A stretch of 64,000 nt of DNA. Origin: Lytechinus pictus. Taxonomy: Eukaryota > Echinodermata > Echinoidea > Temnopleuroida > Toxopneustidae. Under the pieces are notes generated by a model that was not told the origin of the DNA, ran no database searches, and saw only the letters and a program-made list of their open reading frames with translations. The stretch covers positions 16,304,917-16,368,916 of the forward strand of contig NC_087261.1 in assembly GCF_037042905.1 (NCBI RefSeq), read 5' to 3'. This document shows positions 22,723 through 34,900 of this stretch, piece after piece. Positions within the stretch are counted from its first letter, which is position 1; each line of letters opens with the position of its first letter. A program made the position numbers and the translations under genes.

Positions 22723-22960
22723 GAGGTGTTGTGGCTCAGTGGATAAGTCTTTGAACTCTGAACCACAAGGTCCGGGGTTCAAATCCCACCGCAGCACTAG
22801 CGTCCTTTGGCAAGGCTTCTATCTACATTTGTCACTCTCGACCCAGGTGTAGTAAATGGGTACCCGTTAGGAAGGAATTCCTTGAATGCTCGATGTGCCC
22901 GATCAGGGTAGCCGTGCTAAAGCCGAGGTAATACAGTAGTACGTATGCAGCGCTTAGAAA
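22723..22960 (+). mobile_element. tRNA-derived SINE
   Basis: GAGGTGTTGTGGCTCAGTGG (box A) and GGGGTTCAAATCCCACC (box B), then CTTTGGCAAGG, CGACCCAGGTGT, GGGTACCCGTTAGGAAGG and GCAGCGCTTAGAAA. Confidence 0.8.
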
Positions 22961-22982
22961 CATATATATATGTTGCATATTA

Positions 22983-24542
22983 TTAAAGGTCAAGTCCATC
23001 CCAGAAAAATGTTGATTTTAATAGAGAAAAATCAAACCAGCATAACACTGAAAATTTCATCAAAATCTAATGTAAAATAAGAAAGTTATGGCAGTTTAAA
23101 GTTACGCTTATTTTTCTTAAAAAAGTGATATATGCACAACTCAGTGTCATGCGAATGAGTCAGTCGATGATGTCCATCACTCACTATTTCTTTTGTTTTT
23201 TATTGTTTGAATTATGGTCGCATGTCATAAGGTGGTCCAATTTCGCGAACAGGGTAAAAATGGTCAAAAAAATTATTTTTTTATATGTCATAGCTATTAC
23301 CATTCTCTAAATAATGAAAAAGTTTTAAGTCTCCAATACCTTTATTTTTCCTTAAAATGACTAATTAACAGCTAATTATTACATAGACGTCGATGTAAAT
23401 GTGAATTTTGAAATGCGTTTTTCTCAAATTGGACCTGCTGCACATAAAATGGTGTCAAAAGTTAATGCAACATTGGATCACCCTAGTATTTTGCATTTAT
23501 AATCTTGAAACATCAATAATTAAATCTGTACCAAAAATCGAATAATTTTCTATTATTGTATGCATATTTATTATACTAATTAATTAACAGTATTTAATGT
23601 AACATTTTTGCCCCAAAAATACCTGTCACTGTATTTATATGCTTGGCAAAATGACAACATCATGGGTAGAAATGTTTGTTGCAATGATACACAACATTTG
23701 TACTAAAAATTAAGATTACAAATTAGATAATTAACCAAATTTCTCCGGTTTACTAATTGATTAGGTTGCAGATCAGAGCTGACATACACATGTATTTCAT
23801 TGCTGCATATTTTCAAAATTGTCAAATTTTTATGACATTTAGTTGTTCCCTGCTTTAAAACACCCAGAAATATGAGGATAACAGTCATATTATATGTTGT
23901 TAATTAGGTTTAATTAATATTCTATCATTCACCTCATCCACCGGCTCCGCCACCCCTGTTACTTCAAACTTAATGTGCTATAGTTTTTGTTCCTGATATT
24001 GTATTGATCCAATTCATAGTAATATATTTAGCCTATAATTCTAGCTTCAAAATGAGATCTTACTCATTAAATTTGGTCAAGATGCTGTGATGTAGCAACA
24101 ATTTATCCACGGCACCGTGTGGAAAATTGTTCACACGCCACCCTTTTTGCATACCCAACCTATGAAATGCGACAATACTTCATTTTTTACAAATTTGACA
24201 ATAAGGACCAAATTGTCCAAACCATATAGTATAACAATGCTATTTCCACATGTTCAGGGAGGAAATACCAGTTGTTTCACATGACAATGAGGAGAAAATT
24301 AGAATATTTCATATTTCATACAATACAAAAGAAATAGTGAGTGGATGACGTCATCAGTCTCCTCATTTACATACCGTCCGGATGTGCATATATAACTGTT
24401 TTGTAAAATTAATTGAAACTTTAAAATGTCATAACTTTCTTATTTTACATCTGATTTTGATGAAATTTTCAGTGTTATGCTTGATGGATTTTTCTCTTTT
24501 TATTCAAATTAATTTTTTGTTGGGATGGACTTGTCCTTTTAA
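22983..24542. mobile_element. Family-1 MITE, copy 5, split by a 957-bp insertion
   Basis: Left arm from ATTAAAGGTCAAGTCCATCC to 23215, right arm from 24174 to TTGTCCTTTTAA. Together they rebuild one family-1 element. Confidence 0.85.
23217..24173. mobile_element. 957-bp element nested in the family-1 MITE
   Basis: GTCGCATGTCATAAGGTGG against inverted GTCGCATTTCATAGGTTGGG. The insertion point is exact by comparison with uninterrupted copies (GAATTAT|ACAAT). No coding sequence was recognised and no clear target duplication is seen. Confidence 0.7.
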
Positions 24543-25483
24543 CATTGCAGTTAATGGGGATTTCCCAGGGCTCTTTTGATTATTTTGGGGGAAACGTCGC
24601 CCCGAGCCCCCATGTAATATTTCTGGTTCACATTCAATGTGAACAAATTATGTTCTCGTGATACTTCACAAAAGATAATTTTGATTCCCATCATCAGAGT
24701 ATGAAGGAAAACGGAACAATAGAATTTTAAAAAATATATAGGCCTATACATGTATATAAAAATCATGTTCCACTGAAACCTCACAAGGTTTGAAAAAATA
24801 AAACATTCCGTCTCCACTAGACACACTACATGTACATTTCAAAATGAGACATTCAATTCAACCCAAGTACAACTACTGTACATGTATGTCTAGGCCAAAC
24901 ATTCAGTCTCATTCCTTTCTTCAATGAATCTCTCATGAAATTTCTTGGAGACAGAATAATGGGAAGGACTTCCCAGATTTTCCCCTTCAAAACATTGATT
25001 TTAATAATGAAAATCAATATACCCTTCTAGCAATTCAGATTGCAACACTAGTCTTCAATGAATTGTGGTTTCTGCAACAAGATTGCTCATTACTTCAGGA
25101 CTTTCATATAATTTAGTTTGCGAAAGAGAGGTAGAGAGAGAGAGAAAGAGAAATAGAGTATGGAATGCTGATTTTTTCATTCAAATCAAAGCCCATCTAA
25201 TTTTGGTTCAGGGGCCAATAATGCAAATCATCCTTGAGTAGTGAACAAACAATTAACATCTCCCAGCATGCATTCCGATCTTACAGTTTATGGTAATTGA
25301 TTTCTTTTTCAACCATTTGAATTTGACATAGGAATTGTTTGGTAGCTAGCTCTAGGATATATTTTTATTATGAAATGGTAATTTAAGCACTACATGTACC
25401 TTATAATACAAATTCAGTGACTGGATATTATAAAGAAACATACAGATACATCATACATGTATGAATTTAAATCTTGCCAACAG
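24543..25483. other. No gene seen
   Basis: AT-rich with ACATGTA motifs and a (GA)n run at about 25130-25150. Confidence 0.5.
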
Positions 25484-26117
25484 GCCTCTACAATTTTTTT
25501 TTGGCTTGCCCGATAGAAAAAATTGCTTGCCAAATTTTTTTTAGAATTTTTTTTATTATGACGGCACTTCTCTTATTTTTAAAGGTCATACCAAATAACA
25601 ACAATTGAGAATCATGTACAGTATAAAAGAACACTGTCACACATTTAAAAGTTTATTTTCAGCAACCTAGGCCTGAGTCATTACGTTTATTTTGATTTTT
25701 TTTAGCTATTTAGAAATGGGCGTTTTTAAGTTAAAAAAAAAACTTCACCAAAAGTTGCTAAAATTTCATATTTTGCATCTTTAAATCCACGAAAGGGTTA
25801 TCTGTTTGCCATTTTTCCTTGGAATTGTTTTGATTTAGTTGGAAACTATAAAGAAAGCCGGTGAAAAATATTCAGCTCTTTATTTATTCTGAAAAATATT
25901 GTTTTATGTGAAAAAAAAGTAAAAAAGAAATCATTAAAAGTGGAGTGGCTAAAATTTCACATTTTGCATCTTTAAATCCATGAAATGGTCATTTATTTTC
26001 CATATTTCCTTGATCTTTTTTACAAATTAGTTGGAAACTATCAAGAAAATTAAGAATATTCACCTCTATCATTGTCTTTTCTTCATCATTTTATGTTACA
26101 CTCGTTCAATATTTTTT

Positions 26118-26240
26118 TATTGTAGTCCCGCATGCAGACTTTCATGGGTTTTTTTCCATGGTGTTGCAACAACAGAAAACGATCGTTGATCGTTTTACAC
26201 TTGGTCAACACCATGAAAGTCTACATGTGGGACCACAATA
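26118..26240. mobile_element. Short MITE with TATTGTGGTCCC ends
   Basis: TATTGTAGTCCCGCATGCAG against inverted TATTGTGGTCCCACATGTAG, then ACTTTCATGG in both. Central AACGATCGTTGATCGTT. Confidence 0.65.
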
Positions 26241-26549
26241 ATTTAAAAACATTTACCGAGTGTAACATCATCATACATCAGAGTCAAGAAAGAGCTGAAT
26301 ATTCTTCATTTTTTCGGTTGTTTCCAACTAAATCAAAACAATTTCAAGGTAATATGGAAAATAGATGGCCATTTCATGGATTTTTGCAAAATGCGAAATT
26401 TTAGCCACTTTTAGTGGGTTTTTTTTTTGGGGGGGGTTTTCATCGGCAAATTGTGCAAGATAGTAGCGCATGCGCAGTCATTGCACACATAGAACGTAAG
26501 ATGCGATGGCACGGTTTTCTGAATGAGGTACCTGGCGATAAATTATTGG

Positions 26550-27101
26550 CCCGGGGGGGCCACTTCCATTCACGAGTGGATACCATGCGCGACCATGGGG
26601 TCTCGAAAAGCACCCTAAACACGTAATTTCCATATTCTGAAAATGCACCCCTTAACAAGTATTGGCGCGTGAAACCCTACCCTTAACAAGTATTGGAAAC
26701 AAAACGATACTCTTGGCAAATATTCCCTGAAATGAACCCCTAAACAAGTACAGGAATGTTTTATTGTTATGGGTCCATCGGTCGTCGGCTTTACCTTATT
26801 TGGTTTAGTACGACCCCACTTTCTACACCTCGCGCAAATCGGACTCTAAACACGAAGTGTTGGGGCAAAATGGACATCCTTTATAAAAACATTTTAATTT
26901 TGTTTTATCATTCCCGCAAATTCGACCCTAAACACGTAATTTTCCTAGCGAAATAGACACCCTTTTTTCATTATTTTTGTGTTTTTGACACCCTTATCAC
27001 GTTACGTACGTAACGTGCCCTATCGTGAAAAGGACATCCTTTTTACGTGTTTTTTTGGTCGCGCATGGTATCCACTCGTCAATGTAAGTGGCCCCCCCGG
27101 G
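26550..27101. mobile_element. 552-bp element, CCCGGGGGGGCCACTT ends, 8-bp target duplication
   Basis: Arms CCCGGGGGGGCCACTTCCAT and inverted CCCGGGGGGGCCACTTACAT, continuing through GAGTGGATACCATGCGCG. ATTATTGG flanks both sides exactly (26542-26549, 27102-27109). The inside holds diverged repeats of CCCTAAACACGTAAT. The 8-bp duplication fits hAT. Confidence 0.8.
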
Positions 27102-27557
27102 ATTATTGGTAATTGGCGCTGATTTTACATCAGTTTCCACTTTTTTTCTTTATTGGTTTGACATAATATGAGAGATAGTTGTGATTACCCAAAACTGGGG
27201 CAAAAGATGAAATTTAGAGGGTCTACTGATATTTTATTATTTTATTTCCCAATCAACCACTTGCCTGATCGGGCAATTGACTTTAAGAAATGCTTGCCAG
27301 TACGTCATTTTCACTTGCCCCGGGCAAGCGGGTTTGTCACGTCCTGATCTTGCGCCATCTCTTGGTAATGTGCTGTTTCAGCACTACTTGACATAAAACA
27401 GATATTAGAAACCTACTAAGATCATGAAAACTTCAGCCCATTTCATTCTTGAGGTTTGTAATACATGTATACAAACTAGCCCAAAATATGCAGATATTTT
27501 ATTTCAATTAGGCACTTGATCAAATTTTGATGTTAAAATCAGTATAAACTCAAATTC

Positions 27558-28316
27558 CTCCTCCTGTTTTTTCTTCCTCTCCTTCTCCTACCCCCTTTTC
27601 TTCTAGACTCCTTCTACTTCTTCTCCCTTCTCTACTTCTCTTTTTTCTTCTACTTCACCTTCTCCTCCATCTACTATCTTTTCTCCGCCTCCTTCTTTTT
27701 CCTCCTTCTACAACTTCTTCCTCCTCTTCTTCTCCTTCTACTCCCTTTTCTTCCTCTTCTCCTTCCCCTCCTTCTTCAACTTCCTCATCTTCTTTCTTCC
27801 TCTCCTTCTCCCTCCTCCTTCTTCTACTCCCTTTTCTCTTCTTCTCCTCCTCGTCTCTTTTCTTCCTCTCTTTCAATTTTTCCTCCTTCTTCCTCTCCTT
27901 CTTCTACACTCTTTTCTTCTAAGTTCTAGACTACTTCTCCCTTTTCTTCTTCTCTTTTTTCTTCTTCTTCACCTCCTCCTCCATCTATTTTTTCTCCTCC
28001 TTCTTTTTTCTCTCCCCTCCTTCCTTTCCTCCTACAACTCAAGTAACTTCTTCCTCCTCTTCTTTTTTCTTCTTCATCTTCCTCTCCTTCTACTCCCTTT
28101 TCTTCGTCTTCTCCTTCCTCTTATTCTCCCCCTCCTTCTTCTTCCTCTCCTTCATCTTCTTCTACTCCCTTTTCTTCTCCTCCTCGTCTCTTTTCTTCCT
28201 CTCTTTCATTTTTCCTCCTCTTTCTTCTTCTCCTACTAGTACGTGTACTAGCTTTTTAATTCTTCCTTTTTCTTCTTCTTCCTCCTCTTCTCCTTTCTCC
28301 ATCTAATTCTTCTTCA
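27558..28316. repeat. Polypyrimidine tract (CTT/CTC)n, about 750 bp
   Basis: Almost pure C/T on the plus strand, in the inferred PPP1R42 first intron and within about 350 bases of its first exon. Frames through it are low-complexity K/R/E strings and not genes. Confidence 0.9.
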
Positions 28317-28649
28317 TTACTGTACACTGCGCATACAGACCTCGCAATTTTTGGATTAGTACGTGCAAGTGCCCGGCCGCCCGCTGGGGTCAGATATTCT
28401 AATCACTCTCCCCGCCCGGCCCGGGCCCGCCCCCCGGGCTCGGACTGGAGGACTGCGACTCAGTCCGAGGAGTCAGTTGCGGCTGCTGAGCCTGAGCTGC
28501 GCAACTAAAAACACACCCATTCAGCTTTAATCTAGAATAAAAATGTTGTCTTTATGGTAATAGAAAGCAAGGCAATCATGAAATACGAAGGCACAATAAA
28601 GGATCAACAGATTAAAATGACAAAACAACGATAATAAGGGTCTACTTAC
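28317..28649. other. GC- and CpG-rich flank of the shared promoter
   Basis: Contains CCGCCCGGCCCGGGCCCGCC near 28408; no exon recognised. Confidence 0.5.
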
Positions 28650-28740
28650 ACCCCGGTTTGGCCGGTTTACTCCTCCATTCCTCGGCCGTCGCGTCTAAAA
28701 TAACCATGGCAAATATTTTTCGCTGGCCGGCGTTATAAGT
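28650..28740 (-). other. Inferred PPP1R42 non-coding first exon with a 19-codon upstream ORF
   Basis: A consensus donor (GTAAGT, 28649-28644) on the minus strand sits beside the PREB start. The sequence upstream is GC-rich and holds an ATG at 28707 opening MVILDATAEEWRSKPAKPG. Splicing to the acceptor at 21970 gives TAA at once, so this would be a short uORF closed across the junction rather than an extended protein. The 5' boundary is not determinable. The exon could instead belong to another transcript. Confidence 0.4.
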
Positions 28741-28868
28741 TAGCAAGGCCTAGGCCAGCCTAGGCCTATTGGCGACGCGCGACGGGCGGCTGGAGCTAGC
28801 TAGCTAGCTGGCTCGGCGCGAGATGTACTGTAGGAGCAGCGAATTCAATTACTGCTTTCGTGGACAAG
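28700..28868. promoter_or_regulatory. Shared divergent promoter of PREB and PPP1R42
   Basis: The two genes point away from each other here, with about 160 bases between the inferred minus-strand uORF start and the PREB start codon. The stretch and its left flank (28330-28560) are much richer in GC and CpG than the rest of the window. No TATA box is obvious. AAGATGGC at the PREB start resembles a YY1 site. Confidence 0.55.
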
Positions 28869-28988
28869 ATGGCAACTTGCATAGGAGAGACCGATTTTCC
28901 TCCATATGTCATAAAATGCGTGGATGACACACATTTTCTCGTTGCAGGAGGTGGCGGAGAATCAAAAACTGGCGTGCCGAATGCTCTG
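28869..28988 (+). CDS. PREB: PREB exon 1 (residues 1-40)
   Basis: ATG at 28869 in AAGATGGCA, opening MATCIGETDFPPYVIKCVDD and ending at a GTAATT donor, phase 0. It contains the glycine loop GGGGESKTG, which parallels GGGG..KTG in vertebrate PREB. The family's potassium-binding loop near the SAR1 site is known from yeast Sec12. Confidence 0.92.
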
Positions 28989-31900
28989 GTAATTGAAGCT
29001 TTAATGATGTTATATGGAACCAACTTAAAACTAAATTAATTGTGTGAGAATTTTTCTGTGATAGTCCCACTAACCCATTAATTTGTTTGTCAATGTCAGG
29101 AATGAAAGTGAATGCCGAAAATCGAACCCCCTCGGCCTCGCGATCGCGCCTAACTAGCCTTCAAGTTGAGGACTCCATGTCTGATATTTTATAATATTTT
29201 GGGCCTTATCGTGATCCAAGTCCCCGTTGACTCGGATCCACGGACAATTTTTCACAACGTAAAACATGTCCTACCTGTCTCTACCAACCTCGTAGTTGTG
29301 TGTTATACTTGGGTAACTTGTCTCTTTTCAGTCTCCACTTTATTGGCGTAATAAATCAGAATTTGCATCATTCTCTATTGCTTTAGTTCGTAAACTATTA
29401 CTTTTTATATAAATAAATCAAGATTATATTCATCTTTTTATGTTTCTTGCAATATCAAATTTGCTTTATTTCGTCTACGTTTTTACTAAATAAATCAATA
29501 AGCCCTAACTTTATATCCTCTTCAGTCTCAATTGCTTTATTTCGTTGATTCCTTATTTACTAAATAAATCAGAATTGCATCTACTTCTTTTCAATCTCTA
29601 TTGCTTTATTCCGTAAACTAGTACTTTTCATATAATTTATAAATAAATCAGGATTATATTCATCTTTATGTTTCTCACAATATAAAATTTGCTTTATTTC
29701 GTCTACGTTTTTACTAAATAAATCAATAGGCCCTAGATCCCTCTTCAGTCTCCATTGCTTTATTTCGTTGATTCCTAATTTACTAAATAAATCAGGATTG
29801 CATCTACTTCTTTTTCAGTCCTTATAGCTTTATTTCGTCGTACTTTTTATGCTAAATAAATCTCTTTTCATATATATGTTTCTTATGATTTTGCTTTATT
29901 TCGTCTATCACGTTTTTACTAAATAAATCAAATTGCATCTCCCTCTTAACAGTCTCCATTGCTTTATTTCGTTAGGTAAAAAGAATGTCTGCATAATTAC
30001 TCCTCGTGATCCAAGTCCCCCCTCTAAAATAAAAAGGCAATTAACCCCGTTGATATTCATCTACCCCTCATTTCCCTCCTCTTCAAAACCACTCTGCCAC
30101 TTTTAGACAGTTTCCTAGAGATGATAAATGAATATTTTCGATAATAAGAATCATTAAAATCAATGAAAATCACATTAAAAACACTATTTAACTGTCTTAT
30201 TACTCCTCGTGATCCGAGTCCCCTTCCCGTGTTAAGACTGTCCAATTTCTCATAGAAGGGGACTTGGATCATGAGGAGTACTATTACTCGTGATCCAAGT
30301 CCCCTCTCCTAAAAATACAAAACGGCAATTAACCCGTTGATATTCATCTACCCCTCATTTCCCTCCTCTTCAAAACCACTCTGCCACTTTTAGACAGTTT
30401 CCTAGAGATGATAAATGAATATTTTCGATAATAAGAATCATTAAAATCAATGAAAATCACATTAAAAACACTATTTAACTGTCTTATTACTCCTCGTGAT
30501 CCGAGTCCCCTTCCCGTGTTAAGACTGTCCAATTTCTCATAGGAGGGGACTTGGATAACGAGGAGTACTATTACTCGTGATCCAAGTCCCCTCTCCTAAA
30601 AATACAAAACGGCAATTAACCCGTTGATATTCATCTACCCCTCATTTCCCTCCTCTTCAAAACCACTCTGCCACTTTTAGACAGTTTCCTAGAGATGATT
30701 AATGAATATTTTCGATAATAAGAATCATTAAAATCAATGAAAATCACATTAAAAACACTATTTAACTGTCTAATTACTCCTCGTGATCCGAGTCCCCTTC
30801 CCGTGTTAAGACTGTCCAAATTCTCATAGGAGGGGACTTGGATAACGAGGAGTACTATTACTCGTGATCCAAGTCCCCTCTCCTAAAATATGACAAAACG
30901 GCAATTAACCCGTTGATATTCATCTACCCCTCATTTCCCTCCTCTTCAAAACCACTCTGCCACTTTTAGACAGTTTCCTAGAGATGATAAATGAATATTT
31001 TTGATAATAAGAATCATTAAAATCAATGAAAATCACATTAAAAACACTATTTAACTGTCTTATTACTCCTCGTGATCCGAGTCCCCTTCCCGTGTTAAGA
31101 CTGTCCAATTTCTCATAGGAGGGGACTTGGATAACGAGGAGTACTATTACTCGTGATCCAAGTCCCCTCTCCTAAAAATACAAAACGGCAATTAACCCGT
31201 TGATATTCATCTACCCCTCATTTCCCTCCTCTTCAAAACCACTCTGCCACTTTTAGACAGTTTCCTAGAGATGATTAATGAATATTTTCGATAATAAGAA
31301 TCATTAAAATCAATGAAAATCACATTAAAAACACTATTTAACTGTCTAATTACTCCTCGTGATCCGAGTCCCCTTCCCGTGTTAAGACTGTCCAATTTCT
31401 CATAGGAGGGGACTTGGATAACGAGGAGTACTATTACTCGTTATCCGAGTCCCCTCCTATGGGAAATTGGCAGTCTCAACACGGGAAGGGGACTCGGATC
31501 ACGAGGAGTAATTAGACAGTTAAATAGTGTTTTTAATGTGATTAATTTTGTTTTATTTAGTGTTTTTGATCATTGTTTCATCAACTTGGAAGAATATACA
31601 GCCACAGGAGAGAAAAGAAAAAGACTATTATTGTCGTTTGAAAAAGTGTCCGAGTCATTTGTTATTGTGTCAATGGGAAAACGTGTGGTGGAAGGAAGTC
31701 CCCGTTCAGTGAGAAGCTTCGCACCGTTTCGCACCGCGAACAATAGATTTCTTTTGAAAATCTTCCAACCGTGGATTCCATTGAAAGTTTGCTGATATTT
31801 GAGGTGTGTCTCAAGTTTGTCCCCAGTGACTTGGATGACGATAAGGCCATATTTTGACATATACTTCTTTAGACATGAAGCCTTGAACCACCGGCTATAT

Positions 31901-34900
31901 ATCATGTAGGCCTAGTATAAGAGACTAACCAAAATAAAAATTAAACTGGATTTCCCTAGGCCTAGGAAATCCATCTTTTAATTTAAGATAAAAATCATGT
32001 AAATGGTGGTGATTTTCTTTATTTTTACACCTTCCGACCACTCACACGTATTGCGAGGTTAGTATTAGTATACGAACCGCGTTTGGCAGTGGATGTCTAA
32101 CTAGTGGGTCGCACGTGCTGGGATCTCACTTCTTGGGTCCACAACACACGACTTCTAATCTATGGCTTGATTTTTCTGTGCGCGGCGGCATGTAATGAAC
32201 CCTTGGGTGCTTCCGACCTACGCCTAATGTGTAGGAAGGTTTAAAAAATTGGTTAATAAAAGTGTTAAAAATTGAAAGTTTAATACCAGACCGATCTCGT
32301 GTAGATCCGTTCGTCAACAAAGCAAATACAAAAAATAGGTCTGACCCCACCCATATATGGCTACATCTCTGCCGCCGACTACAGAATAATTGAAGGCACG
32401 GCGCATTCAACAAATAACGTTATTTTCCGAAAAATGAATACGAGGACTTACAGAATGAAGTTCTCCTACGAAACTTACCAAACGATGTGAAGTCAATTCC
32501 TCATAATCTGATGAATATCCCTCAAAATGCGTCATTTAAGCGTTGATTTTTCTTCTCGTTGACAAAATACGAAAGTCACCTTTCTAGCTCTCAAATTTTT
32601 CGTCTAATGAGCGAAAGAGGGCGCGCGATTTATCTTCATATCAAAGACACTACAAGGGAAAGACTAGAAACAAAAATTATCTTACACGTAAATCGATGCA
32701 AAGCGTTACGCAAAGTCGGCAAAGTGTTCAATCTTTTTACTGTAAAGACTTTGGTGGAACGTTAATCAACAAACGAACGGTAGCACTTGCGGGGCTTTGT
32801 TCAAGGAACATAGAATTTTCTATATTTTTTGTTTAATTTGTCATCGTTTTTAATATTTTCCAAAAAGTATTATCGTCAGCAAAAATAATAAAAAAGTATG
32901 TTTTTTAAGTTATTGCAATTATTGGGGTCTATATTTTATCAAACAATTATTGGAATTGCGCATACAATGAATCATGAATCTAGTTTTAAAAAAAACCACC
33001 ACAATTAAGGTTGTGAACTGTATTAGCGCCACCAACGACCTCCTTTTTATTTCCTTGGAAGAGACGTGCGAAGCCACTTTCCAGGCGGAGGTAAGCGATT
33101 TTGCTCTTTTTTGTGTCCTTTTAAATTAAAAAAATATGTTAAAAATTGAAAATGGAACGCTTTATACCATAAAAAGCCCTGGTGAGTAGTGGAATGGGTT
33201 TCGGCTAACATCATTCACGTTATGAAGCGATGTTAATGACAACTCTAAAATCCACTACAAAAACACGATGGTTGTGCGAGGTTCGTATAGAATATACAAA
33301 CCTCGCAATAGTGTGAGTGGTCTGACCCATGAACCGCTTAGTGGTGACGTACATCCGATTAGCGATGTTAGTTGTTATGAAATGAAGTTTGGAAGAAAAA
33401 TTTATTGATAAAAATTATTATTTAACAAATACTAAAATTTAATACGTGATAATAAATAATTATTATAATAAGAAATGAGAAAAATATGAAAAGACGGGGG
33501 AAACTTGCTCGATGTTTACGCCGCCATCTTGTTTCTTAGTGTTCTTCGCTGACGTAGCATCTGTAAAGTTGGTGAAGAACAATAAGAAGGAAGATTTTTT
33601 AATGAATTCTTCATCATCATCAGCCGTTAAACTTAAAGTACAGTCCACCAGGTTGGTGTATCTTGTTTAAAAATGAAATCAATATCGTAGAAATGTCGGA
33701 AATTAAGTTGTATCCCATTTACATGATTTAGGGCTAGATCTTTTAGAAGAAAAGTAGAAATTAAGAAGTTAATTTTTCTGCGGTACACGCACATGAATGG
33801 GATGCAATTCCTGGCCCTGTGGAGAGTAAGCATTCGTTATTGAAGAGTGTACAGCATCCACTGGAATCATCCTGGCGAGAAGCGCCCTAAAAGAGGATTC
33901 AAAGTCGGGCTGCTAGTGCTATAGGACACTCCAAACACAGACTTTGTGCAGATGCCAACGGCAAACATCCCAATCTGCACAGTCTAAAGCAAAAAGCTAG
34001 TCTCATGTAACCAGGGGCCGTATTCTGAAAATTGTCTTAAGAGAAATATTCTTGTATCTTTAGAGTTACAATAAAATCCGTATTCCGAAAATTCTTGTTT
34101 CTTTTCTTGTAAATTTTCTTGTAACTTTCGCTGAGCGCGTATGATATCAAAGCTAGAATTATGCGTTATGTTAAAAACGGCGCATAAATATCCCTTTGCG
34201 CAAGATAAGATAATAGATAAAAGGTATTCTGAAAATTCTCTTTGCGTTCTGTTAACTTCCTTGCAAAATACAAGAAAATTTACAAGAGGTAGGAGGATAT
34301 TGTAACTTATTGTTTCATACGATATTTGTCCGTCTGGGCGTCTGCAATAATTATTTTTTGCTGCATCCCGCAAGAACATGTTTTAGAAAAGGAGACATTC
34401 CAAAGACATAACGACGGAATTGGTAGACTTTTCAGCCATTAAAAATTGATGTTCAAGACGATTAATCTTTTCAGAGAAAATATATCTTTGAGAAGAGCCA
34501 CGTGTATTTTTAGCACAGAAGCGCACAAGTATAAGCGTCGGGGGAGCAAGGAAATTACGCCTCATATCAACATTGCGCTTTATTATTTTTTCAGAAGAGA
34601 TGCTTCTATTGGTTGACCTAAGCATAAAACAAGCTTAATGATTGCTTGATGATTACATGTACATATTGGGTAGCGTAATATTTGGCGTGTCAGAGATAAA
34701 ATAGGGGACGTCCTTGGAGAGAAAAGACAATTTTTAGAATACCGATTTAAGATAATTTTAGCGAGCTGTTATCTTGCTGACTTTATATACAAGAAAAGTT
34801 AGAAAATTTTCAGAATACCACCCCAGGGCTTTTTCTAATTTTGTGAAGATTCCCCATTTTTTTTCAAATTATACCCTTCGCATTTTAGGCTCTTTTCTAA

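Larger units (their letters stand above)
25484..27350. repeat. Composite repeat around TTGCCCGAT / ATCGGGCAA motifs
   Basis: TTGGCTTGCCCGATAG near 25502 and TGATCGGGCAATTG near 27265 face each other. Inside, a unit of 150-200 bp (AAATTTCA.ATTTTGCATC, TAGTTGGAAACTAT) occurs twice direct (about 25745, 25945) and once inverted (about 26300-26410). Confidence 0.5.
29203..31852. mobile_element. Composite bounded by GGCCTTATCGT.ATCCAAGTC inverted repeats
   Basis: GGCCTTATCGTGATCCAAGT at 29203 faces GACTTGGATGACGATAAGGCC at 31831-31851. Between lie the AT tandem block and the 288-bp array, whose units carry the related GTGATCCAAGTCCCC motif. May be one amplified element; inference. Confidence 0.5.

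Noticed and set aside
27655..27876. Lysine/glutamate-rich 73-residue frame
   Set aside because: Translation of a simple-sequence tract.
30057..31395. Five near-identical open frames of 62-71 residues on the minus strand
   Set aside because: They are the same stretch of a 288-bp tandem unit; repeated identity comes from DNA amplification, with no protein features.
29998..31437. CRISPR-like regular array
   Set aside because: Units are 288 bp with no short repeat/unique spacer pattern, and the genome is eukaryotic.
31570..31905. 111-residue minus-strand frame in PREB intron 1
   Set aside because: It spans the outer inverted repeat of the composite element; the only similarity is to the other arm of that repeat.
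32126..32765. Two short frames in the 1.3-kb element as transposase
   Set aside because: Neither shows a DDE, zinc-finger or other recognisable motif.
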